Assembly: GCA_020854015.1 (NCBI GenBank)
Contig: JADZGG010000284.1
Location: 1-5,707, forward strand
Reading direction: 5' to 3'
DNA length: 5,707 nt
Source of the DNA: Flavobacteriales bacterium
GTDB lineage: Bacteria; Bacteroidota; Bacteroidia; Flavobacteriales_F; PHOS-HE28
Shown: one piece after another, positions 1 to 5,707 of the stretch
Numbering within the stretch: the stretch's first letter is position 1
How the letters are laid out: the number at the start of each line of letters is the position of its first letter
Made by a program: the position numbers and the translations under genes
The notes under the pieces: model-generated
The model's database searches: none
What the model was told of the DNA's origin: nothing
What the model saw: only the letters and a program-made list of their open reading frames with translations

Positions 1-1710
1 GGGGCTTTCTCGGGCTTGAACAGCGTTCCAGTGAGCACCCTGGCAGTGGCCCCCTCAAGCAACCTGTTCGGATGCTCGGTGCACACCGCCGGTGATGTGA
101 ACGGCGATGGATACAGTGACGTGGTCGTTGGAGCCCGGTCCGGTACGAACGGGCAGGCCTTGGAAGGATTGGCGTTCGTTTACTTAGGCTCCACGACGGG
201 GGTCGTTACACCTTTTCTACGTCAGTTGGAGGTCAACGTGGCCGGTGCGAATTTCGGTGTCAGTGTTGCAGGTGCGGGCGATGTCAACGGCGATGGATAC
301 TCCGAAGTTATCATCGGGGCCGACCAATGGGAAAGTGCTGTGGCCGAGACCGATGAAGGTGCGGCCTTCATGTTCAATGGCTCGGCCAGTGGAACGGTGG
401 CCGTGGCGACGAACACGTTGCAACGCAACATCGCTGGCGGCGCCTTAGGTCGTTCCGTCGCAGAGGCAGGGGATGTGAACGGCGATGGCTATGCCGATGT
501 CGTCGTAGGCTCATCCTTGGGTGAATCCGGAGAATTGGATGAAGGCCTAGCCTACGTGTTCCGGGGCAGCCCGACCGGCAACAGCAGTGCAGTGGTGGAT
601 ATTCTTCAGCCCAATTTTACCGGCTATGAGTTCGGCTCAGCGGTCAGTGGTGGCGGGGACCTGGATGGAGATGGATACAGTGATGTGCTTATCGGCGCTC
701 CCAATGCAGCACCCTCACTTTCGAGCGAAGGCGGGGCATACTGGTTCAGAGGGAATAGCGCACGCTCCCTTGGGAGGATCACACGGCAGTACGACGCTGA
801 CCTGGTGACACCATTGAGCACCAACGGCATGGACTTCTCCCAACCGGACTATTTCGGTATCGGGCATAGGGCCCGCAGCCCCATTCATCGTTGTCGCACC
901 AAGTTGAAGTGGGAGGTCGTCTTCGAAGGCCAGCCCTTCACCGGAGCACCCATCACCAACAGTCTCTTAAGCACCGGGACCAGCGCTGCGTGGACCACGC
1001 TGCCCGTTGCCGGGGTCGAGATCAAGCAGCTCATCTACAAATTCCCCGGTGTGCTGCGCTACAAATGGCGGGTACGCGTGGAGTACGACATGGCCAAGTT
1101 GATCACGGGTCAACGGTTCAGCAGGTGGTTCTATGGCTATGCCAACAGCGTCGGCGACATCGGCGTGCTCCCCATTGAACTGGTGGAGTTCACCGGTTGG
1201 CCCGAAGGAAGGGAGAACGTACTGCATTGGACCACCGCCACGGAGGACAATAGCGAGCGCTTTGACGTGTTTCGGTCGCGGAACGGAGTGGACCACGAGT
1301 TGATCGGACAACTCCCAGCTGCAGGTGCGAGCCAGACGATGCTGTCCTATTTGTTCAACGACCCCTTCCCCCCCAGCGGTACGGTATATTATCAATTGAA
1401 CATGGTGGACCGCGATGGTGAAAGTGAACGTTCGCCCCTGATCGCGATCACTCGCGGCTCCGAGGTGGTCCTCTATCCGGACCCAGCGGATGATGCCGTC
1501 ACGCTTTCCGCTACTTCCCTTGTCGGAGTTCGGCGCGTCACGGTGATTGATGGTCTTGGCCGCATCGTGCTCGACCAACAACTCAATCTGACCGAAGTTG
1601 GCACACCCATGACCCTATCCTTGAACGGACTGGCCAGTGGACGCTACACGGTGCAACTATTGGATGCTCAAAGCGCCATCCTGGACCGCGTGCCCTTCAT
1701 CAAGCGTTAG
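1..1710 (+). CDS. FG-GAP repeat (integrin-alpha-like beta-propeller) secreted protein with T9SS C-terminal sorting domain, 5' partial
   Basis: Only the C-terminal 569 residues are visible. The frame is open from base 1, and the first residues (GAFSGLNSVPVS) read like the end of a preceding propeller blade, so the TTG at 16 is not a credible start. Four FG-GAP blades follow, each with a calcium-loop motif DxxGDGYxD (DVNGDGYSD, DVNGDGYSE, DVNGDGYAD, DLDGDGYSD) at about codons 32, 94, 158 and 220. Next come an unassigned region (about codons 254-388), a segment starting LPIELVEF with HWTTATEDN and YYQLNMVDRDG, common in Bacteroidota surface proteins, and a sorting domain from about codon 489 (VVLYPDPADD) to the end (VPFIKR). 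By family knowledge the propeller binds ligands or calcium outside the cell, and the C-terminal domain directs outer-membrane export by the type IX system and is then usually removed. The ligand is unknown. A full propeller usually has about seven blades, so the missing ones probably lie upstream of the window. Confidence 0.9.
   Translation, partial: GAFSGLNSVPVSTLAVAPSSNLFGCSVHTAGDVNGDGYSDVVVGARSGTNGQALEGLAFVYLGSTTGVVTPFLRQLEVNVAGANFGVSVAGAGDVNGDGYSEVIIGADQWESAVAETDEGAAFMFNGSASGTVAVATNTLQRNIAGGALGRSVAEAGDVNGDGYADVVVGSSLGESGELDEGLAYVFRGSPTGNSSAVVDILQPNFTGYEFGSAVSGGGDLDGDGYSDVLIGAPNAAPSLSSEGGAYWFRGNSARSLGRITRQYDADLVTPLSTNGMDFSQPDYFGIGHRARSPIHRCRTKLKWEVVFEGQPFTGAPITNSLLSTGTSAAWTTLPVAGVEIKQLIYKFPGVLRYKWRVRVEYDMAKLITGQRFSRWFYGYANSVGDIGVLPIELVEFTGWPEGRENVLHWTTATEDNSERFDVFRSRNGVDHELIGQLPAAGASQTMLSYLFNDPFPPSGTVYYQLNMVDRDGESERSPLIAITRGSEVVLYPDPADDAVTLSATSLVGVRRVTVIDGLGRIVLDQQLNLTEVGTPMTLSLNGLASGRYTVQLLDAQSAILDRVPFIKR
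67..759 (+). repeat. Four tandem FG-GAP blade repeats, 62-64 codon period
   Basis: The blade openings (FGCSV, FGVSV, LGRSV, FGSAV) start at 67, 253, 445 and 631, and the calcium-loop codons start at 94, 280, 472 and 658. Both sets are spaced 186, 192 and 186 bases. Blades 1 and 3 share an identical 17-base core over DVNGDG, and blade 2 differs from it by one base. Blade 4 is more diverged (DLDGDGY). Each blade ends with a strand such as FVYLGS, FMFNGS, YVFRGS or YWFRGN. This is a protein-coding repeat inside the secreted protein gene, not a mobile or intergenic repeat. Confidence 0.9.
1465..1707 (+). other. T9SS type A C-terminal sorting domain (coding segment)
   Basis: The last 80 or so residues follow the layout of the Por secretion system C-terminal sorting domain. 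It opens with a YPxPA-like motif (LYPDPADD, where YPNP is more usual), then beta strands with VTVIDGLGRIVLDQ, a central LNGLASGRYTVQLLD, and a short basic end (VPFIKR). In this family the domain is recognised at the outer membrane by the type IX translocon, and the protein is released or attached to the surface. The family assignment is from motif reading only. Confidence 0.85.
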
Positions 1711-3113
1711 GCACCGATCGCGGACTTACAGGCCGCAAGGATCTTGTGCGCATTCTCCAAGCTGCTGCTTTCCGCGTACGTTCGAAGCACAGGCTCGGTG
1801 CCACTGGCACGGATCATCAGCCACTGGTCGTCGTCGAAGTGGTACTTCCAGCCGTCGATGGTCTCCAAACGGCGCACTTCCAGATCACCGAACTTGGTCA
1901 AGGACCCGCTGCTGCACTTGGCCAACACCTCCTGCTTGAGCGCTTCAGTGATGTGCAGGTCACTGCGATCGTAGCTGAAGGCACCGACGATGGCATACAC
2001 CTCTTCGATCAGTTCCTCGAGCTTCTTGCCGCTCTTCGCCATGTACTCCCAGATGGTGAGACCCATCCAGATGCCGTCGCGCTCGGGAATGTGCCCCTTG
2101 ATCGCGATGCCACCGCTCTCCTCACCGCCCAGCAGCACATCCTCGTTGATCATGATGCCGCAGATCCACTTGAAGCCGATCTTCACCACCTGGTACTCCA
2201 AACCGTAGTGCTTGCACATCTTCTCCACTTTCGGCGTAGTGCTCACGGCCACCACCACCTTGCCACTGAACTTCTTGTACTTCACCAAGTAGTGGATCAG
2301 CAAGAGGATGATGTGGTGTGAATCGACGAACTCTCCTTTGCTGTTGTACAACCCGATCCGGTCGGCATCCCCGTCGGTGGCCAACCCGCAATCGATCCCG
2401 CCCTTCTTGATCAACTGACTGAACTCGATGAGGTTCTTGTGGATCGGCTCGGGTGCCTGCCCCTTGAAGGAGGGATCGTTGACGCAATGAAGGAGCGTGG
2501 TGGCTGGCAAGATGCGCGGGATCACGTTCTGCCCGGCACCGTACATGGCATCATAGCCGAGACGCAGGCCGCTCTTGCGGATCGCTTCGAGGTCGAAGTT
2601 CCTCTCCACGTGTTCCACATACATCGTCTCCAGGTCCACGTATTCGAGAAGCCCCACTTTCTCAGCTTTCTTCAAGTCGATGGAAGCAAGGTCCAACCCA
2701 TGTACGGCGGGGATCATGTCCTCCACCTCCTGCACATGTTCCGGGATCAAGGGGCCGCCGTAGTGCCCTTTCAGCTTGTAGCCATTGTAGCTCGGCGGGT
2801 TGTGGCTGGCCGTGAGGATAACACCCAAGCTGGCCTTCAGCCGCAACGCTCCGAGGGACACCATTGGCGTGCTCACGAAACCCTTGGCCAAGTAGACCTT
2901 AATGCCTTGTGAAATGAACACTTTCGCCGTGGTCTGCGCGAAAAGCTCACCGGCGAATCGACAGTCATGACCAACCACAATGGCCGGATCCTTCGGGAAG
3001 CGCTGCTTCACCCAATTGCCGGAGGCAACGGTCACACGAGCCACGTTGTCCACGGTGAACTCCTCTGCGATGATGGCACGCCAGCCGTCGGTGCCGAACT
3101 TGATCTTGGTCAT
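1707..3113 (-). CDS. Phosphoglucomutase/phosphomannomutase family protein (alpha-D-phosphohexomutase)
   Basis: This cytoplasmic enzyme of 468 residues moves a phosphate between C1 and C6 of a hexose phosphate through a phosphoserine. All four signature loops of the superfamily are present. The active-site loop TASHNP is at 101-106, with Ser103 the phosphorylated residue. The Mg-binding loop DGDADR is at 247-252, the sugar-specificity loop GEESGG at 330-335, and the phosphate-binding loop RASGTEP at 435-441. The GEESGG loop and the FGTDGWR start differ from GlmM, which usually has GEQSGH, so a glucose or mannose phosphate substrate is more likely; the exact substrate cannot be read from sequence. 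The ATG at 3113 was chosen because family members begin at this point (MTKIKFGTDGW). An in-frame ATG at 3176 would add 21 unconserved residues. The gene lies 78 bases after mltG and may share its transcript. No Shine-Dalgarno sequence is visible (taacacc before ATG). Confidence 0.93.
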   Translation of the reverse strand: MTKIKFGTDGWRAIIAEEFTVDNVARVTVASGNWVKQRFPKDPAIVVGHDCRFAGELFAQTTAKVFISQGIKVYLAKGFVSTPMVSLGALRLKASLGVILTASHNPPSYNGYKLKGHYGGPLIPEHVQEVEDMIPAVHGLDLASIDLKKAEKVGLLEYVDLETMYVEHVERNFDLEAIRKSGLRLGYDAMYGAGQNVIPRILPATTLLHCVNDPSFKGQAPEPIHKNLIEFSQLIKKGGIDCGLATDGDADRIGLYNSKGEFVDSHHIILLLIHYLVKYKKFSGKVVVAVSTTPKVEKMCKHYGLEYQVVKIGFKWICGIMINEDVLLGGEESGGIAIKGHIPERDGIWMGLTIWEYMAKSGKKLEELIEEVYAIVGAFSYDRSDLHITEALKQEVLAKCSSGSLTKFGDLEVRRLETIDGWKYHFDDDQWLMIRASGTEPVLRTYAESSSLENAHKILAACKSAIGA

Positions 3114-3191
3114 GGTGTTACTGCTTTGCAGCCGCGAATCTAGACGCATGTCCACAGGCCAGGTCATCCGCGTCAATGAGGTTTCAACAGC
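3114..3191. other. Short gap between mltG and the hexomutase gene
   Basis: These 78 bases separate two genes read in the same direction. A tagattcg element (minus strand, 3142-3135) is one base off the Bacteroidota -7 consensus, but the nearest upstream TTG is 31 bases away, too far for a standard spacer. A 4-base stem, CTGC/GCAG (3121-3131), is too weak for a terminator and has no T run. Read-through from dapF-mltG into the hexomutase gene is therefore plausible, but a separate weak promoter cannot be excluded. Confidence 0.5.
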
Positions 3192-4226
3192 TCAACGGTA
3201 AATGCCGCGGTCGTTCAAGGCCTTTTGGTAGCGCCGGGCGTTCACCAAGTGCTGCTCGTAGCTCTTGGCGAAGTTGCTATAACCATCCAAGGTCTCCCGC
3301 GCACAGAAGTAGAGGTAATCGTGCTTCTGCGCTTTCAATACAGCATCGATGAACCCTGGTTCCGGCATGTTTATGGGTCCCGGAGGCAGGCCAGCATGGG
3401 TGTACGTATTGTAAGGCGAATCCACCTGCATGTCCGTCGTGAGTATCCGGCTGAGGCTGTCAAGGCCAAGGGCGAACTTCAAGGTGGGATCCGCCTGTAA
3501 TGGCATTCCGATCCGCAACCGGTTCAAGTAAACGCCAGCGATGATGGGTGCCTCGTCCCGTTTCGCGGTCTCAGCTTGTACAATACTGGCCAGTGTGCTC
3601 ACTTCACTTTGGGACATGCCCAAGCCCTTTGCCAACGCTTTCCGCTCCTCGGTCCAGAAACGCTTGTACTCCCGCGCCATCCGCTCCAGGAAGGCCGAAG
3701 GGTTCTCGGTCCACCACACATCGTAGGTGTTCGGAATGAACAGACTGATCACGGTCTCCGGCTTGAAACCCAGTCGTTCAACGTTGGCCGGATCACGCAT
3801 GGCTTTGATCATGGTAATGGAGTCGACCTCCAAATACTTCGCCACTTGGCCGGCCAACTGCGGCAACGTCCGAATATTGGTGAAGGTGACCCTAACGGGG
3901 TCCTGCTCTCCACTGCGCAGTCGGTTCAACAAGGCGTTCAGGCTTGTTCCTTCAGTGATCCGGTAACGGCCGGGTTTCACTTTGGAGACGTAATTCTTGC
4001 GCTTCGCCAGCCAGCGGAAAGTCGCTACATCCTTCACCATACCGGCCACTTCCAAGCTGTCCAACACCTGGTCGAAGGTGGCTCCGGTCGGGATCAATAG
4101 GACCCGTTCATCATTGGGAAGCTCCGGCCCTTTGCCGAAAATGGTCCGCCAGCTCCGGTAGCCCAACCCGCCTGCGAGAAGGCCGAGGACCAACACGACC
4201 AGAACGATGATCTTCCAACGCTTCAT
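3192..4226 (-). CDS. mltG: Endolytic murein transglycosylase MltG (YceG-like)
   Basis: This protein of 344 residues matches the family length (E. coli MltG has 340). Residues 5-23 form a single hydrophobic membrane anchor after MKRWK, with the rest predicted in the periplasm. Residues about 40-110 fit the LysM-like part, including KPGRYRI at 84-90. The catalytic domain carries FIPNTYDVWW (163-172), LASIVQAET (212-220), LNRLRIGMPLQADPT (234-248), YNTY (272-275) and GLPPGPI (279-285). Glu219 aligns with catalytic Glu218 of E. coli; the Glu two residues before it in E. coli is Gln here, and I do not expect that to abolish activity. The family cleaves nascent peptidoglycan strands near the membrane and leaves 1,6-anhydroMurNAc ends, so it helps set glycan length. 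Older annotation called such proteins aminodeoxychorismate lyase. The start is 6 bases after the dapF stop, which suggests co-transcription and possibly translational coupling. Confidence 0.95.
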   Translation of the reverse strand: MKRWKIIVLVVLVLGLLAGGLGYRSWRTIFGKGPELPNDERVLLIPTGATFDQVLDSLEVAGMVKDVATFRWLAKRKNYVSKVKPGRYRITEGTSLNALLNRLRSGEQDPVRVTFTNIRTLPQLAGQVAKYLEVDSITMIKAMRDPANVERLGFKPETVISLFIPNTYDVWWTENPSAFLERMAREYKRFWTEERKALAKGLGMSQSEVSTLASIVQAETAKRDEAPIIAGVYLNRLRIGMPLQADPTLKFALGLDSLSRILTTDMQVDSPYNTYTHAGLPPGPINMPEPGFIDAVLKAQKHDYLYFCARETLDGYSNFAKSYEQHLVNARRYQKALNDRGIYR

Positions 4227-4232
4227 TCCGAC

Positions 4233-5012
4233 CTACAGGTGAATGGTGCCAGTGAAGACCTCACCCACTGGACCGCTTAAGTGGACACCTGTGAACAGGC
4301 CCTGCGTTGGGGATCCCGCCTCCACGCGCAATCGTCCCCCGCGCGTGAACACCTCGCACGAAGCCTGCACCATGCCGCGCTGCATCGCGGATAGTGCAGC
4401 AGCGGTCACACCCGTTCCGCAGCTCAGGGTCTCAGCCTCCACACCTCGCTCGTAGGTCCGCATCTCCAGATGGCCTTCGTGCCAGCGGATGAAATTCACA
4501 TTGATCCCTTCCTTCTCGTAGAGCGGGCTGTAGCGAATGGAACGCGCCTCGGCCATCAGGTCGATCCGCTCGGGATCATCCACCCAGACGACCAAGTGGG
4601 GTGAACCGGTATGGATGCGATCGGTGCGTTCATCGATGCGTTCGACCGAGGTGACATCACGCATGGCGATCCGCACTAGACCGTTCTGCCATTCAGCGGC
4701 ATGCACACCATCAATGGCCGTGAACCGGGCCGGTTCCGTACAGCCTTCGATCCTGCACCAGAAAACGTAGGCACAACGACTCCCATTCCCGCAGAAGCTC
4801 TTGGACCCGTCCGGATTGAAGAACTCCATGTGGAAGTCGGTCCCCACTTCCTTCGGAGCTTGCACAAGGATCAGCCCGTCGCTCCCCACCCCGAAATGGC
4901 GGTCGCACAGGCGGCGCACCAAGGCCAGGTCCCCGGAAGGGAACTTGGCATCCTGATCGTTGATCAGAATGAAGTCGTTCCCGGTACCTTCCAGCTTCGC
5001 GAAGTGGAGCAT
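4233..5012 (-). CDS. dapF: Diaminopimelate epimerase
   Basis: This cytoplasmic, cofactor-independent epimerase of 259 residues converts LL- to meso-diaminopimelate, the precursor of lysine and the cross-linking residue of peptidoglycan. Both halves of the pseudo-symmetric fold are present. The N-terminal half has KLEGTGNDF (6-14) and catalytic Cys74 in FCGNGSRC (73-80). The C-terminal half has GINVNF (169-174), YERGVEAET (187-195) and catalytic Cys198 in LSCGTG (196-201). The first motif has Phe where Met (MCGNG) is more common, a mild change. The ATG at 5012 was chosen because homologs start at this point (MLHFAKLEGTGNDF). The frame stays open to an ATG at 5081, but those 23 extra residues are Cys-rich and unlike the family, and they cover the likely promoter. 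dapF is the first gene of a row with mltG and the hexomutase. Confidence 0.96.
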   Translation of the reverse strand: MLHFAKLEGTGNDFILINDQDAKFPSGDLALVRRLCDRHFGVGSDGLILVQAPKEVGTDFHMEFFNPDGSKSFCGNGSRCAYVFWCRIEGCTEPARFTAIDGVHAAEWQNGLVRIAMRDVTSVERIDERTDRIHTGSPHLVVWVDDPERIDLMAEARSIRYSPLYEKEGINVNFIRWHEGHLEMRTYERGVEAETLSCGTGVTAAALSAMQRGMVQASCEVFTRGGRLRVEAGSPTQGLFTGVHLSGPVGEVFTGTIHL

Positions 5013-5016
5013 GGCG

Positions 5017-5046
5017 CAAAGATGCAATCCTAGGCGCTGGCAGCAA
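5017..5046 (-). promoter_or_regulatory. Candidate Bacteroidota-type promoter for dapF
   Basis: Read on the minus strand there is a TTG (5046-5044), a 19-base spacer, then CATCTTTG (5024-5017). This matches seven-eighths of the Bacteroidota -7 consensus TAnnTTTG (TTG at -33, spacer about 17-23). The -7 box ends only four bases before the dapF ATG at 5012, so the transcript would start at or within a few bases of the start codon and have almost no leader. That fits the missing Shine-Dalgarno sequence. This is a motif match only; no start site has been measured. Confidence 0.4.
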
Positions 5047-5058
5047 CACCGGGACAGC

Positions 5059-5077
5059 TTGTCAGCGCTACTGACGA
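5059..5077. repeat. Short inverted repeat upstream of the dapF promoter
   Basis: The arms GTCAG (5061-5065) and CTGAC (5071-5075) flank a 5-base centre. The match extends outward by one T-G wobble and one T-A pair, giving seven paired positions if transcribed on the plus strand. It lies about 13 bases upstream of the putative -33 element of dapF and about 105 bases before the protease start. It could be an operator for a dimeric regulator or a weak hairpin. Arms this short can easily arise by chance. Confidence 0.2.
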
Positions 5078-5182
5078 TCAACAGATCTTAACAGGCCTTC
5101 AAGGAACATCGCGTCAGCCTCGCCGTTGTTTTGGGTGAACGGCACGCCCTTCGCAGAGCCGGACCAGAATAAGCTTTAGACC

Positions 5183-5707
5183 ATGAAACGCACATTAAGC
5201 TACCTCGCCGTTGGACTGGCTGGCGGATTGCTGGCCTTGGGCATCCATGAACGCTATTTGGCCACTTCGCGACCGTTGGAGAACACGGTGGCATCTTCAT
5301 CGACCACCTCACCACAGGCCCGCTTCGTCAATCTTCTCGGCCCCTGGGGTACCATCGTGGCCGCTCCTGATTTCACGGACGCTGCGGAACGAACGGTGAA
5401 CGCGGTAGTGCACGTGACCACGGAGGCCATGGTGCAGCAGTCCGACCCCTTCGCCCAGTTCTTCTGGGGATACCGCGCTCCTGCCCCTCAACCCATGCGT
5501 GGCGCGGGAAGCGGGGTCATAATTTCCGATGACGGGTTCATCGTGACGAACAATCACGTGGTTGAAGGGGCCGACAAGATCCAGGTGCACCTCAACGACA
5601 AGCGCCAGTTCGAGGCGAAGGTGATCGGACGCGACCCCAGCACGGACCTGGCCCTGATCAAGGTCGATGCCAAGGACCTGCCCGCAATCACTTATGCCAA
5701 CAGCGAC
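5183..5707 (+). CDS. HtrA/DegP-family periplasmic serine protease, 3' partial
   Basis: The first 175 residues are visible and the frame runs off the window end. The N-terminus MKRTLSYLAVGLAGGLLALGI is a basic start followed by a hydrophobic stretch (about 5-21), either a signal peptide or a membrane anchor, so the protease acts in the periplasm. A linker rich in Ser and Thr follows. The trypsin-like domain begins near residue 64 (FTDAAERTVNAVVHV) and includes GAGSGVIIS (107-115), TNNHVVEGA (122-130) with catalytic His125, and STDLALIKVD (153-162) with catalytic Asp155. The catalytic Ser (GNSGG) and the PDZ domains would lie beyond the window, so activity and subtype (DegP, DegQ or DegS) cannot be judged. 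The family degrades or refolds misfolded envelope proteins. The ATG at 5183 sits directly before the signal-like sequence, with no Shine-Dalgarno sequence (tttagacc before ATG). Confidence 0.92.
   Translation, partial: MKRTLSYLAVGLAGGLLALGIHERYLATSRPLENTVASSSTTSPQARFVNLLGPWGTIVAAPDFTDAAERTVNAVVHVTTEAMVQQSDPFAQFFWGYRAPAPQPMRGAGSGVIISDDGFIVTNNHVVEGADKIQVHLNDKRQFEAKVIGRDPSTDLALIKVDAKDLPAITYANSD

Larger units (their letters stand above)
5013..5182. other. Divergent intergenic region between dapF and the HtrA-like protease gene
   Basis: These 170 bases separate two genes that diverge from each other and must hold both promoters. The dapF side has a reasonable promoter match. On the protease side, TTGTTTTG at 5126-5133 resembles TAnnTTTG with one mismatch, but no TTG lies at the right distance, so I do not call it a promoter. 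No tRNA, small-RNA signature, riboswitch or rho-independent terminator was recognised here. Confidence 0.7.

Noticed and set aside
16..18. TTG at 16 as the start of the FG-GAP gene
   Set aside because: The frame is open to base 1, and the upstream residues continue the blade pattern, so the gene begins before the window.
967..1581. A 204-codon open frame on the minus strand inside the FG-GAP gene
   Set aside because: Its translation has no recognisable motif and lies opposite a strongly supported coding frame. Long antisense frames are common in GC-rich genes.
1746..2321. A 191-codon open frame on the plus strand opposite the hexomutase gene
   Set aside because: The His/Leu/Asp-rich translation is typical of a shadow frame, and the opposite strand carries all the hexomutase signature loops.
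3114..3176. A longer start for the hexomutase at 3176
   Set aside because: The extra 21 residues have no family counterpart, and MTKIKFGTDGW at 3113 matches the normal N-terminus.
5013..5081. A longer start for DapF at 5081
   Set aside because: The 23 added residues are Cys-rich and unlike the family, and they would overlap the likely promoter.
5126..5133. TTGTTTTG as the -7 element of the protease promoter
   Set aside because: It has one mismatch to TAnnTTTG, but no TTG lies 17-23 bases upstream; the nearest TT-containing triplet is a TTC about 25 bases away.
5088..5315. A 75-codon minus-strand frame covering the divergent region and the protease start
   Set aside because: It shows no motif, overlaps the well-supported protease signal peptide, and sits within a likely promoter region.
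1..5707. Mobile elements, CRISPR arrays, phage genes, tRNA or rRNA
   Set aside because: No transposase or integrase motifs, no short regularly spaced direct repeats outside the coding FG-GAP blades, and no tRNA or rRNA-like sequence were seen.

Overview
The window looks like an ordinary chromosomal segment from a GC-rich member of the Bacteroidota, probably Flavobacteriales-like. Three things point there. An extracellular FG-GAP protein ends in a Por/type IX secretion (T9SS) C-terminal sorting domain, which is essentially restricted to this phylum. None of the visible start codons has a clear Shine-Dalgarno sequence. The best promoter candidate matches the Bacteroidota TTG / TAnnTTTG type. 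The lineage below phylum is inference from style and base composition only.

Layout: (1) 1-1710, + strand: the 3' part of a large secreted protein whose start lies before the window. It has four visible FG-GAP beta-propeller blades, an unassigned middle region, a beta-rich segment and a T9SS sorting domain. (2) 1707-3113, - strand: a phosphoglucomutase/phosphomannomutase-family enzyme. Its stop codon overlaps the stop of the FG-GAP gene, so the two genes converge with no gap. (3) 3192-4226, - strand: mltG, an endolytic murein transglycosylase. (4) 4233-5012, - strand: dapF, diaminopimelate epimerase, 6 bases upstream of mltG. (5) 5013-5182: a divergent intergenic region with a good dapF promoter candidate and a small inverted repeat. 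(6) 5183-5707, + strand: the 5' part of an HtrA/DegP-family serine protease, cut by the window end after the catalytic His and Asp.

The dapF-mltG-phosphohexomutase row runs in one direction and is probably one transcription unit. It has a cell-envelope theme: DapF makes meso-diaminopimelate for lysine and peptidoglycan, MltG cuts nascent glycan strands at the membrane, and the hexomutase supplies sugar phosphates for polysaccharide or central metabolism. The divergent protease would act on envelope protein quality. No RNA gene, mobile element, CRISPR array or phage gene was seen. I found no convincing undescribed system. The best leads are the unassigned middle region of the secreted protein, the near-leaderless dapF promoter and the overlapping convergent stops.
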